Source: Opitutia bacterium UBA6410 (GTDB lineage Bacteria; Verrucomicrobiota; Verrucomicrobiia; Opitutales; Intestinicryptomonadaceae). From it: 17,435 bases of DNA. The stretch spans positions 1 to 17,435 of the forward strand of contig DJPO01000115.1 of NCBI GenBank assembly GCA_002437405.1. The letters run 5' to 3'. Of the stretch, positions 1 to 7,909 are shown piece after piece (within the stretch, counting starts at the first letter, position 1; every line of letters begins with the position of its first letter). Below the pieces are notes generated by a model. The model worked only from the letters and a program-made list of their open reading frames with translations, was not told the DNA's origin and searched no databases. The translations under genes and the position numbers were made by a program.

Positions 1-83
1 CGCCGCCTTCGCGGCATTTCTCCCGTCCTTTCGAGGGGCTGCTCGCCCCTCGAGCTCCCTCGCATGGGCGAGCATTTTTATTC

Positions 84-117
84 GCAGGAAGTGTAATGGC
101 GTTTCCTGCTTTTTTTT
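84..117 (+). terminator. Rho-independent terminator of a gene left of the window
   Basis: Arms GCAGGAA (84-90) and TTCCTGC (103-109) enclose a 12-nt loop and are followed by eight T residues (110-117). It would end a plus-strand transcript entering from outside the window and insulate the pilus-like operon. Confidence 0.7.
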
Positions 118-162
118 GTGGATTTTGTTTAATCGCCAAAATGGGAAGTCCCAAAACGTCGC

Positions 163-282
163 GGGGTATGCGCAATTGGGCTACGCCAATCTGCCGAAAG
201 GGGGAGAACAAACCGTCGCGGGGGATAGGCGCAATTGGGCTTCGCCCAATCGCCGAAAGGGGGGCTATGCCCCCCTTTCAAT
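163..282 (+). repeat. Two tandem copies of a hairpin-rich dispersed repeat
   Basis: Copy A begins at about 163 and copy B at 221; the shared lead-in CGTCGCGGGG recurs with a 57-bp offset (157 and 214). Copy B reads GGGGATAGGCG, then stem ATTGGGC-ttc-GCCCAAT, then CGCC, then a second hairpin GGGGGGC-tat-GCCCCCC. Copy A has the same first half but its second hairpin is degraded. Further members lie at 17252-17304 (minus orientation) and at the right edge. No terminal repeats, transposase or target duplication is visible, so this resembles a REP/MITE-like intergenic element more than an insertion sequence. Confidence 0.65.
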
Positions 283-324
283 AAAATGCTTGAAGTTTTT
301 TGGAAAGTTGTTTGAATTTTTTTT

Positions 325-996
325 ATGAACTCCATTAAACGTCTACTTTGTTTTGTATCGGCTATTTTGTTTGGGGCTGCGGCTCTGATGGCAAAAGACG
401 ACCCAGTTATAATTCAGCACAATAAGTTGGAGGCGAAGCGGCTGCCTCCGTCCTCCATTGCCAATTCGACAGGGCAGTGGACGCGAATCGAGATACCGTT
501 GTTGGCGAAGGAGAATCCGGACGACAAGGCGAACAACCAGAAGTGGATTCGCAACGTCGATGTGGAGCTTACTTTGATGTACAAGGATCAGAAGGCGGGG
601 AAGAAGGCTTCGTTGGACGACCTGATTGTGCTCAAGGCTAAGGCTCGTTTGTTTGCTTTGGAAATCGGGAAGAAGACGCCTGTGGTGTTTTTCATTCCGT
701 CGGAAGCGTACGATATTTATAGATTGGCGCAGGAGCCGTTTGCCTGGAAAATCGACTTGGCGGTCGGCGGCACGCCGATTGAGCTTACCAAGCAAAACAT
801 CAAGACGATGCTTTCGCGCAATATTTACAAGAACGGCGATCCGCAAAAGGCGTACGAGGGCTTCTTGAAGCTGGTCGAAAAGTCCGCCAAGGTCAACGAA
901 GGCGTGCTGATGGCATTGCCCGAATGCCCGTTCAACGTGAAGGTTTTCGAATACGGAAAGTCGTATTCGATACCCAATTATTTGCCGACCAAGTAG
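325..996 (+). CDS. Amuc_1102-like exported pilus-associated protein
   Basis: A 223 aa protein with a clear Sec signal peptide: Lys/Arg at residues 5-6, a hydrophobic stretch to about residue 22 and a likely cleavage after LMA. The rest is a soluble, beta-rich domain with no membrane segment, expected in the periplasm. It opens a five-gene block matching the Akkermansia Amuc_1102 to Amuc_1098 order, and its size suits Amuc_1102, whose crystal structure was reported as an immunoglobulin-like fold related to archaeal pilus proteins. The assignment rests on position, size and signal peptide more than on sharp motifs. A 154-bp gap separates it from the next gene, so it could be transcribed alone. 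The start follows an AT-rich stretch with no Shine-Dalgarno sequence. Confidence 0.75.
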   Translation: MNSIKRLLCFVSAILFGAAALMAKDDPVIIQHNKLEAKRLPPSSIANSTGQWTRIEIPLLAKENPDDKANNQKWIRNVDVELTLMYKDQKAGKKASLDDLIVLKAKARLFALEIGKKTPVVFFIPSEAYDIYRLAQEPFAWKIDLAVGGTPIELTKQNIKTMLSRNIYKNGDPQKAYEGFLKLVEKSAKVNEGVLMALPECPFNVKVFEYGKSYSIPNYLPTK

Positions 997-1150
997 CATA
1001 TTCCCCCGCTGCTTCGCGGGATTTCGGCGGATTTCGCCGCACGCGGAGCGGATTTTTACTCGGTAAGTGTAAAAAATGCTTTACTAAACGCGCAAATCGG
1101 TATTAATTTAATTTTTATCCCCCGATAAATTTTACCCCCAACTTCCAAAG

Positions 1151-2791
1151 ATGAGTTCTAAAAGTAAGCTTATAATAAATTGCGGAGCGACCCATGTCAG
1201 CGCATCGGTGTTCGGCGTATCCGCAGGGCGTCTTGTTTTGGAAAGTTTTCAGGTACAGGAACTGAAATACGACTACTCCAATCAGGACGAGTGGTTCGCG
1301 GAACTTGCCGCGACCTTGAAAATGATGAAAGTTTCGGGCAAGGCGACGATAATCGCGCCCTCGATGCTTTTGTTGACTAAAACGATAAAAACCCCGCACG
1401 TCGACAAGGCGCGTCAGGCGGAAGTCGTGATGTTCGAAGCCCAGAAGAGCATTCCGTACCCCATCGACCAAATGTCTCTGGACTACGAAGTGGTCTCGGA
1501 CGACGGAGTCGAAACGGAAATATTCCTCGCTTCGATGAAATCGACAGTCGCGGACGAACTTTGCGCGGCACTCGCGCAGGCGAAGATCGTCCCCGAGGCA
1601 ATCGAGGCGTCTCCGATACTCGACTACAACGCGTGGAAATATTGCGGGCTTGAAAGCGACGTAATCATTTTGAACGTCGGCTCGCGCTTCACGAATATGA
1701 TGATTGTTCGCGACGACGGCGTGTTCGTCCGCAGCATACCCGTGGGCGGGAACTCGCTGACCCAGTCGGTCGCCGACTCGCTGGGGCGAGACTTCCAAAC
1801 CGCCGAAGAGCTGAAGCTCAAATTCTTCGCCAACGCCTCCGAATTTTCCTCGAGCCACGGCGCGGAACACTTTACAAACGGCGCGAACTCGGTAATGCGC
1901 AGAATCGGCATCGAAATAAAACGCTCGATAGTCAATTACAAGCGTTCCTCGAGAGTCGAAAACCCGACGAAAATCTACCTTTGCGGGCGCGGTTCGCTTA
2001 TCCCCGGCTTCGCGGAATTTTTGGCGGAAGACCAGAAGATGAGTGTCGAATACTTCGACGCACTCTCGAACGTCGCCGTCGGCCCGAAAGTCGACCAGCA
2101 GCTCGTTTCGGCGAACTCCGCGCAGTTTAGCGAAATCATCGGCGAGGCGGCGAGAATGGTCGTCCCGAATCTGCTCGGCGTCAACCTCCTGCCCAAACAC
2201 ATCGTCGACGAAATCGCCTTCGCAAAAACCCGTCCGCTCATGCTCTTGGGCGCGGCGGTCTTGTTCGCGGCGACAATCCCCCCGATGATGATGTTCACGA
2301 AGTCGATTCAGACGGAGGACAAGGCGGAACGCAAATTCCAGTCGATGATGCTCCCGATTTCCGACAGAGCCGAAGAATTCAAGCAAAACGGCAAAATCGC
2401 GGATTCGCTCGAGGCTAAAATCAACGGGCTGGAAGGCTTGGCTCGCTCGAAGTCCAACTGGATAAACCTCTTTATAGATATAGAAAAACGTCTGATGGAA
2501 CAGAAAGACGTTTGGCTCGACAACCTGAAAGTCCACCGCGCCGTCAACAAGGAGGGCGTGCAGGAATACAAGCTCGAGCTGACCGGCAGACTGCTAATCC
2601 GCGACGTAAACCCCGAAAACCCGCAGGAATACGACACCAAAAAGGCAATCGACAGAATCACGAATTTGCTCAATTCTTTTGTCAGTTCGTCCTTCCTGAA
2701 GTCGTACGAGAATGTCAAGACCGACCCGTCGAATCCGCGCATTCTCAAGTTCGATTTCACATTGGTCGTCAATCCCGACAAGCCGATATAA
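1151..2791 (+). CDS. PilM-PilN fusion protein, Amuc_1101-like
   Basis: This 546 aa protein has two parts. Residues 1-340 are a PilM/FtsA-type actin-like domain: phosphate-1 loop IINCGATHVS (8-17), phosphate-2 loop ILNVGSR (173-179) followed by the IPVGG and AEELKLKF segments, and an adenosine-type motif LCGRGSLIPGF. Residues 344-348 are VNLLP, the hallmark at the N-terminus of separate PilN proteins, followed by a membrane segment (about 362-382) and a periplasmic PilN-like domain with a coiled-coil start. In classical type IV pilus systems PilM binds the PilN INLLP tail; here both are one polypeptide. The Asp/Glu normal at both phosphate loops is Asn here (N10, N175), which may mean altered or absent ATP hydrolysis. 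It lies 18 bp upstream of the Amuc_1100-like gene. No Shine-Dalgarno precedes ATG 1151. Confidence 0.85.
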   Translation: MSSKSKLIINCGATHVSASVFGVSAGRLVLESFQVQELKYDYSNQDEWFAELAATLKMMKVSGKATIIAPSMLLLTKTIKTPHVDKARQAEVVMFEAQKSIPYPIDQMSLDYEVVSDDGVETEIFLASMKSTVADELCAALAQAKIVPEAIEASPILDYNAWKYCGLESDVIILNVGSRFTNMMIVRDDGVFVRSIPVGGNSLTQSVADSLGRDFQTAEELKLKFFANASEFSSSHGAEHFTNGANSVMRRIGIEIKRSIVNYKRSSRVENPTKIYLCGRGSLIPGFAEFLAEDQKMSVEYFDALSNVAVGPKVDQQLVSANSAQFSEIIGEAARMVVPNLLGVNLLPKHIVDEIAFAKTRPLMLLGAAVLFAATIPPMMMFTKSIQTEDKAERKFQSMMLPISDRAEEFKQNGKIADSLEAKINGLEGLARSKSNWINLFIDIEKRLMEQKDVWLDNLKVHRAVNKEGVQEYKLELTGRLLIRDVNPENPQEYDTKKAIDRITNLLNSFVSSSFLKSYENVKTDPSNPRILKFDFTLVVNPDKPI

Positions 2792-2809
2792 CCGTCAATT
2801 TGTCAGGCA

Positions 2810-3892
2810 ATGAAATACTTTAAAAAATACCCCGTTTTTTACGTCGCACTGATAACGCTGCTCGGGCTCTTCGCCGCGGGCGTCGCGTACGACGTATATC
2901 TCTTCAACAAGGACGGAAAGTCGCTTCGTAACCTAAACCGCGCAATGCGCAACTACAACGAAGCACTCGATACCGACCCCACCCAAAAGTCGATAGACCA
3001 GTCCGCCGACAACATCAAGAAGCTGCGCAAGCACCTCGTCTTCCTCGAAAAGGATTTGACGCGCGAGAGCGAGCACATCTTCAAGCCCCTCACCGCCTCC
3101 GAAGGCTTCCAGCTGCGCGAACAGCTGCGCGGCATGGTCAACGACTGGCGCAAAGAGGCTAAAAAGCGCGACATCTACGTGCCCGCCGATATGGACTTCG
3201 GGTACAAAAAGTATGTCGCGGCAAACGCGGACTCTCCGAAGGATTCGGCATTGCCCGCACTCTGGAAGCAGGCTTGCGTTCTCGACTATATCAACCAAAA
3301 GCTCTTCAACTGCAAATCGGCGCAGTCGCCCATGGCTATTGTAAATATCCAGCGCGAAGTGCTCCCCGAAGAAGGGCTCAAGGCCGAAAAAACCCGCCTG
3401 ACCCGCAGAACCCGCACCGCAAAAACAACGGGCGCGACGCGCGGCGACAACTTCAAAATCGACGAAAACATCACGGCGCGCAAGGACGGCAGCCTCAATA
3501 CGCTCGCCTACCGCTTCGTGTTCGCAGGCCACACCGACGTTCTTCGCAGATTCCTCAACCAGCTCAAGGATTTCGACGCAATGCTCGTCGTCCGCAGTAT
3601 CGACGTAAAGCCCGCGGATCCGTCGCTCATCAGCGCACCGCAGGAAGACGGCGCGGCGGACGAAAATGCGGACGCGGCGGCGGCTTTCGGCTCGGACGAA
3701 TCCTCCGAAAATTCGGAATCGACCGAACAGGCGGCGGAAGCTCCCGTAGTGGACGAAAACAAAGTCCCCGTCGTGACGGACAACATCTCCGAATTTACGG
3801 TAGTAATCGAGTACGTCGAAGTCGTCAAGGACGCCCCGAAAAAGGCGGAACAAGCCCCCGCGGCAAAAGGGGCAAAATCCAAAAATAAATAA
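2810..3892 (+). CDS. Amuc_1100-like membrane-anchored pilus-complex protein
   Basis: A 360 aa protein with a short cytoplasmic tail, one membrane segment (residues about 10-32) and a periplasmic part beginning with a predicted coiled coil (about 40-115). The topology and position after PilM-PilN match PilO of type IV pilus platforms and Amuc_1100 of Akkermansia (about 317 aa), reported to signal through TLR2. About residues 278-315 form an Ala/Asp/Glu/Ser-rich acidic stretch inserted before a final beta strand (EFTVVIEYVEVV); the last 20 residues are Lys/Ala/Pro-rich. These additions account for the extra length over Amuc_1100. The next gene starts 13 bp downstream, so the two are co-transcribed. 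Family assignment rests on synteny and topology. Confidence 0.8.
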   Translation: MKYFKKYPVFYVALITLLGLFAAGVAYDVYLFNKDGKSLRNLNRAMRNYNEALDTDPTQKSIDQSADNIKKLRKHLVFLEKDLTRESEHIFKPLTASEGFQLREQLRGMVNDWRKEAKKRDIYVPADMDFGYKKYVAANADSPKDSALPALWKQACVLDYINQKLFNCKSAQSPMAIVNIQREVLPEEGLKAEKTRLTRRTRTAKTTGATRGDNFKIDENITARKDGSLNTLAYRFVFAGHTDVLRRFLNQLKDFDAMLVVRSIDVKPADPSLISAPQEDGAADENADAAAAFGSDESSENSESTEQAAEAPVVDENKVPVVTDNISEFTVVIEYVEVVKDAPKKAEQAPAAKGAKSKNK

Positions 3893-3897
3893 GGAGG
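3891..3897 (+). promoter_or_regulatory. Strong Shine-Dalgarno for the Amuc_1099-like gene
   Basis: AAGGAGG lies 8 bp before ATG 3906 and overlaps the stop codon of the preceding gene (3890-3892). It fixes the start. It stands out because the other pilus-cluster genes have no recognisable ribosome binding site. Confidence 0.85.
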
Positions 3898-3905
3898 GTC
3901 TTTAG

Positions 3906-4769
3906 ATGAAATACTACGATAAGATTTTCTTCGCGGTGGCGGTAATTTTGGCGGGGGCTTCCTGCGCATTTTACTTCACCAACGCCCCCAAAACCGAACG
4001 CACGAAAGTCCGCATAGACGGGCTTGCGAAAAAGCAGGCGGCGGGAATCGCTTGGAAAAACCGCAACGTGCCCGTGCTCGAGGTCTCGACCATCGAATGG
4101 CCGGAAGTCCGCGCGCAGGACAAGGAGGGCAAGTGGTTCTTCCAAGTCTTCACACCCCCGCAAATCTGGGTGGACAAGAGCGGCAAGTTTATGACGGAAT
4201 CGCCCTATTATAAGGAAGTGGCGCGTCAGGCTTTCGCCCTCAAGTACGTCGGAGTCTCCAACGAGCCGTACCCCGTCAAGTTCCAGGGGTTCTTCGGCAC
4301 GAAGTCCGACCCCGTTATCCAGTTTGTCGATGTCTCGAAAAACATCTCGTTCTACGGCAAGCTCAATACGCCGATTACGACGACCGCGCCCTCGACCGGC
4401 AAAAAAATCGAGCTGGGGCTTACGGCTAAAAAATTCGACATCAAACAGGTTAAAAACAAGGACAACACGATAACCAATATCTACACGGTTGTCCTGTTCG
4501 ACAAATCCCTCGGCAAGGAAATCACAATTCGATCCGACAGGGAAACCGTAATAGAAGACCGCCGCCGCATGTCGTTCTCGGCCTCCGACGGCGCAGTCTG
4601 GCACGTCAAGGCTGCGGGCGAGTCCCGCAAGTTCGGCGCGGCAACATACACGGTAAAGTCGTTGGACTTCGACAAAGGTTTTGCGGTAATCACAATGGTT
4701 CCCGACAACACCGAAATCGAACCCCAAACAATGAAAGTTTCGGCGGAGGGAGTAGCCTCCGTCAAATAA
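3906..4769 (+). CDS. Amuc_1099-like single-pass pilus-system protein
   Basis: A 287 aa protein with an N-terminal hydrophobic segment (residues about 7-25) that could be an uncleaved anchor. A Cys near residue 20 is preceded by AGAS, which is a poor lipobox, so lipidation is unlikely. The remainder is a periplasmic domain of mixed beta structure with no enzymatic motif I recognise. Position between the Amuc_1100-like protein and the secretin, where classical systems place the PilP lipoprotein linking the inner platform to the secretin, suggests a comparable connector role; that is inference. The secretin gene follows after 67 bp. Start chosen by the AAGGAGG sequence 8 bp upstream. Confidence 0.78.
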   Translation: MKYYDKIFFAVAVILAGASCAFYFTNAPKTERTKVRIDGLAKKQAAGIAWKNRNVPVLEVSTIEWPEVRAQDKEGKWFFQVFTPPQIWVDKSGKFMTESPYYKEVARQAFALKYVGVSNEPYPVKFQGFFGTKSDPVIQFVDVSKNISFYGKLNTPITTTAPSTGKKIELGLTAKKFDIKQVKNKDNTITNIYTVVLFDKSLGKEITIRSDRETVIEDRRRMSFSASDGAVWHVKAAGESRKFGAATYTVKSLDFDKGFAVITMVPDNTEIEPQTMKVSAEGVASVK

Positions 4770-4836
4770 TCGAAAAAAAACCTTTAAAAAGTTTCCAGAA
4801 CTGTTAGCTTTTTATCAAATTACAAATTCAGCGAAT

Positions 4837-7662
4837 ATGAAAATACACAGAATCCACCGAAAAGCGGCATTTGTCGCGGCGTTGTTTGCCTCCGCCGCGG
4901 CGGCAAGCTTCAGCTATGCCAAGCCGGATCAGACCCAAGAGAAAATCCGTCTTATGGTTGCGGCCGTTCAGGCTCGCGATTCGGGCGATTTGAAGACCTC
5001 CAAGCAGCAGCTTGAAGAGCTTTTGAAAATCGCCCCGAACGACGAAGGCGTACAGCGCATGCTCGCCGACGTAAACAAGGATATCGAACGCCAGTCCAAA
5101 GGCGAACAACCCGTCCTTTCCAAGGCAAAGCCCGCAGTAGCGGAAACTGCGGCAAAGCCCGAAGCCAAGGCGGAAGAAGCCGCCGACGAAGCGAAGGCCG
5201 AAGAAACCGCGAAAGTCGAGCCCGTAGACGCCGCAATGGCGGACACGCTCCGCAAACAGCAGTTGCAGGTCATCGCGGCATTCGACTTGATTGACGAAGC
5301 CTACGACCTCATGGACGACGGCAACTGGGACGCCGCTGCGGGCAAGCTCTCGCTCGCGGGCGAAAAAATCCCCTCCGAAGGTTTCGCACCCGTTTTCGAC
5401 GAAGTCCGCGGAGAACTCAACAGAGCCAAGGCAACGATGGCGAAGTCCCGCGCGAAGATCGCGATGTCGGAAAAAGACACCGCCGCCGCAAAGGGCTTTG
5501 CAGCCGAATACGCCGCTTCCGAAGAAAACAAGGACAAGGGCGCAAAATTTGTAAAGCAGGTTGACGAATACACCTCCAACCCCTACAACAACACGATTGC
5601 CGACATCGGCCCCGAATACGCAAACCGCCAGAAGAAGATCGACAACCTCCTCGAAAAGGGTCGCAGACAGTATCTTTACGGCGACTATCAGGGTGCCCGC
5701 GCGACGTTCCGCCAAATCGAAACGCTCGACGCCGACAATATCCAGTCGAAGGCATACCAACGCCTCATCTCCGAAAAGCTCGCCAACAGCGGCCGTCTGA
5801 CATACCTCGCAACCCGCGAAGCAATGATGGACGAAGTCAACAAGGCGTGGCAGCGTCCGCAGGTCTACTCGGGTGCTACGGTCGATAAGGGCGGCGCGAC
5901 AAGCGAATCGGCAATCGACAAGAAACTCAAGGACATCATTATCCCCGTCGTGGAATTCAACGCCCCCGGCGTAACGCTCTTCCAGGCGATTTCCACTCTC
6001 TCCGACATTTCGGTTCAATACGACAAGGCGACCGACTCCCAGAAGGGCGTCAACATCGTCCTCTTCGAAGGCGACGCAGCAGACAGCAAGCCGATTGCAA
6101 TCAAATTGCGCGACAAACCGCTCGGCGTAATCCTCGATATGATTACCCGCATGGCTGGCTTCCAGTACGACGTTGAAAACGACACTGTCGTAGTCCGCAA
6201 GGCGGTAGACGGCTCGGCGGCATCTATGGATACGCTCGACTTCCCGCTCCCGACCTCCACGGTAACCCGCATGCTCGGTATCAAGGCGATGGCTGGCGAA
6301 TCCGGCGACTCGTCCAACCCCTTCGGCGGTGGCGGCGGCGACTCCTCCTCCAGTGGCGACGACAAGGAAGCTGCAATCAAGTCCTTCCTCGTCAAGGCGG
6401 GTATCGAATTCGGCCCTGGCGCAAGCCTCGCATACGACGGCTCGAAACTCTGGGTCACGAACACCAGCCGCAACCTCGACAAGGTTCGCAACATTCTCTT
6501 GAGATACAGCGAAGTAAAGCAGGTTGAAATCGAAGCGAAGTTCATGGAAGTCAATCAGGGCGTCTTGAAGGAACTCGGCTTCAACTGGAACCTCGCAAGA
6601 CAGAGAGCGGACGGCTCGTACGACACGATTTTCTCGACTGTCGGCAGAAACGCCACAACGGGTGTCATCAGCTCGTACAACAACCGCACTCTCGCGGGCT
6701 CGGTAACCTCCGCAAGCGCGGGCGGCACCCCGATTTCGATCTACACCCCTGGCTACTGGTACACTCCCACGAGCGGCACGCCAGTCTTCATCGAAACGTC
6801 CAACCAGACGATTCAGCCCACTGTTCCCGCACTCCCGTCCGCCATTAACATGGCAAGCGGCGCGGCACAGGCTGCCAACACAATTCTCGGCGTTATCAAC
6901 GGCTACGACTTGAGCCTCATCGTCAACGCCCTCGAACAGCGTCAGGGGTCCGACCTGCTCTGCGCCCCGAAGGTCACCGTTACCGACGGTTATTCCGCGA
7001 GCATCACGGTTTCCCAGCGCATGCGCTATCCGCAAAGCTGGAACGACGTTCAGTCCAACGTAGGTTCGTCCTCGTCCTCGACTAACGGCAGCTCCTCTGG
7101 TTCTGCGGGTGTTACGATTACCCCCGGTACTCCTCAGGAATTCCAAGACGTTGACGTCGGTGTAACGATGACCGTCACTCCGACCGTTGGCGAAGACGGC
7201 AGCATTACGCTCGACCTCCAGCCCAATGTCACCGAATTCGAAGGCTTCATGGAATACGGCGGCGTAGCAGTCGCTATCTCCTCGGGCACGACGGTTACAG
7301 TTCCCTCGGGCTTCATTCAGCCGGTATTCTCCATCAGAGAAGTCAAGACTCAGGTAACAGTATTCGACGGCGCGACGGTAGTTCTCGGCGGCTTGACCCG
7401 CGAAGAAGTTCGCAGCGTCAACGACAGCGTTCCGGTTCTCGGCGACATTCCGTGGGTCGGCAGACTCTTCCGCTCGAAGGGCGAATCCCGCCAGAAGAGA
7501 AACCTGATCATCTTCGTGACCGCCAACAGAATCTCCCCCGGAGGCAGCATCGGCCGCGAACAGTTCCAGGATATGCGTCCTGGCAGCGTCTACCAGAACC
7601 CGATCGTCGTCTCCCCTGGAGGTGCAGTACATCGCGTTCTCGAAGACGGCAGCTCGAAGTAA
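4837..7662 (+). CDS. Secretin of a type IV pilus/type II secretion-like system, Amuc_1098-like
   Basis: A 941 aa outer-membrane channel protein. It has a Sec signal peptide (about residues 1-29, ending SFSYA); TPR-like helical regions around 38-85 and 270-315 separated by an Ala/Glu/Lys-rich linker (about 88-135); an N0/STN-like domain (about 368-455); a Gly/Ser-rich flexible patch (about 493-507); a KH-like N domain; and the C-terminal secretin domain. The secretin signature VPVLGDIPWVGRLF is at 865-878, preceded by the beta-rich GVTMTVTPTVG segment and followed by NLIIFVTANRISP. The TPR-containing N-terminus makes it longer than PilQ or GspD of many Proteobacteria. No separate pilotin gene is nearby. 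A terminator at 7681-7710 ends the operon. The 67-bp leader lacks a Shine-Dalgarno sequence and could carry an internal promoter. Confidence 0.92.
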   Translation: MKIHRIHRKAAFVAALFASAAAASFSYAKPDQTQEKIRLMVAAVQARDSGDLKTSKQQLEELLKIAPNDEGVQRMLADVNKDIERQSKGEQPVLSKAKPAVAETAAKPEAKAEEAADEAKAEETAKVEPVDAAMADTLRKQQLQVIAAFDLIDEAYDLMDDGNWDAAAGKLSLAGEKIPSEGFAPVFDEVRGELNRAKATMAKSRAKIAMSEKDTAAAKGFAAEYAASEENKDKGAKFVKQVDEYTSNPYNNTIADIGPEYANRQKKIDNLLEKGRRQYLYGDYQGARATFRQIETLDADNIQSKAYQRLISEKLANSGRLTYLATREAMMDEVNKAWQRPQVYSGATVDKGGATSESAIDKKLKDIIIPVVEFNAPGVTLFQAISTLSDISVQYDKATDSQKGVNIVLFEGDAADSKPIAIKLRDKPLGVILDMITRMAGFQYDVENDTVVVRKAVDGSAASMDTLDFPLPTSTVTRMLGIKAMAGESGDSSNPFGGGGGDSSSSGDDKEAAIKSFLVKAGIEFGPGASLAYDGSKLWVTNTSRNLDKVRNILLRYSEVKQVEIEAKFMEVNQGVLKELGFNWNLARQRADGSYDTIFSTVGRNATTGVISSYNNRTLAGSVTSASAGGTPISIYTPGYWYTPTSGTPVFIETSNQTIQPTVPALPSAINMASGAAQAANTILGVINGYDLSLIVNALEQRQGSDLLCAPKVTVTDGYSASITVSQRMRYPQSWNDVQSNVGSSSSSTNGSSSGSAGVTITPGTPQEFQDVDVGVTMTVTPTVGEDGSITLDLQPNVTEFEGFMEYGGVAVAISSGTTVTVPSGFIQPVFSIREVKTQVTVFDGATVVLGGLTREEVRSVNDSVPVLGDIPWVGRLFRSKGESRQKRNLIIFVTANRISPGGSIGREQFQDMRPGSVYQNPIVVSPGGAVHRVLEDGSSK

Positions 7663-7680
7663 TCCGTTCGAACTCAAACA

Positions 7681-7710
7681 AAAAGCTCCGACCCAAGTCG
7701 GAGCTTTTTT
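7681..7710 (+). terminator. Rho-independent terminator of the pilus-like operon
   Basis: AAAAGCTCCGAC (7681-7692), loop CCAA, GTCGGAGC (7697-7704) and six T residues (7705-7710). The stem is perfect, 19 bp after the secretin stop codon. Confidence 0.95.
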
Positions 7711-7871
7711 GTGTCTCTTTTTTATGCGGTTCTATTGTGTTGGCGTAAGTAGTTTGCGCCTTTGTTTGTGAGACCCGCTTTTTTGTTTTTCGCTTTTATA
7801 TGCGTAGCGTAGTCGGTTAAATATTATAAAAAAATGCGCGCCGATTGGCGGGTTTCTTTCGATGAAAAATC

Positions 7872-7888
7872 TTGACTAATCGCGTCAA
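7872..7888. promoter_or_regulatory. TTGAC-N7-GTCAA dyad upstream of the DeoR-type gene
   Basis: A perfect 5+5 inverted repeat (TTGAC 7872-7876, GTCAA 7884-7888) lies 22 bp before the ATG at 7910. It could be an autoregulatory operator, and TTGACT could also serve as a -35 element, although no good -10 sits 17 bp downstream. The remainder of the 7711-7909 gap is AT-rich with no other clear signal. Single copy only, so support is weak. Confidence 0.3.
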
Positions 7889-7909
7889 AAAACCAAAATA
7901 TCTTTCATT

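Larger units (their letters stand above)
1..324. other. Gene-free left end with hairpins and repeats
   Basis: No convincing coding region is visible here; short open frames run through repeats and lack family features. From left to right the stretch holds a GC-rich hairpin at 32-52 (arms CGAGGGGC / GCCCCTCG), a terminator at 84-117, and two tandem copies of a hairpin repeat at about 163-282. The first pilus-like gene starts at 325 directly after this, so its promoter should lie inside the repeat region or in the AT-rich bases 280-324. I see no confident -35/-10 pair. Confidence 0.6.

Noticed and set aside
163..282. CRISPR array at the left end
   Set aside because: Only two units, no unique spacers, and the repeat unit itself holds two different hairpins; no cas gene nearby.
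96..335. Short open frames in the left repeats
   Set aside because: They translate the GC hairpin repeats and overlap a terminator.
1115..2536. 473-codon minus-strand open frame opposite the PilM-PilN gene
   Set aside because: Composition is shadow-like (Arg, Phe, Val, Asp rich) and no motif is visible; the plus strand carries recognisable actin-fold motifs.
4828..7677. 949-codon open frame on the minus strand opposite the secretin gene
   Set aside because: It mirrors the plus-strand secretin through codon bias; the protein is Arg/Val/Asp-rich with no domain, whereas the plus strand shows a signal peptide and secretin signature.
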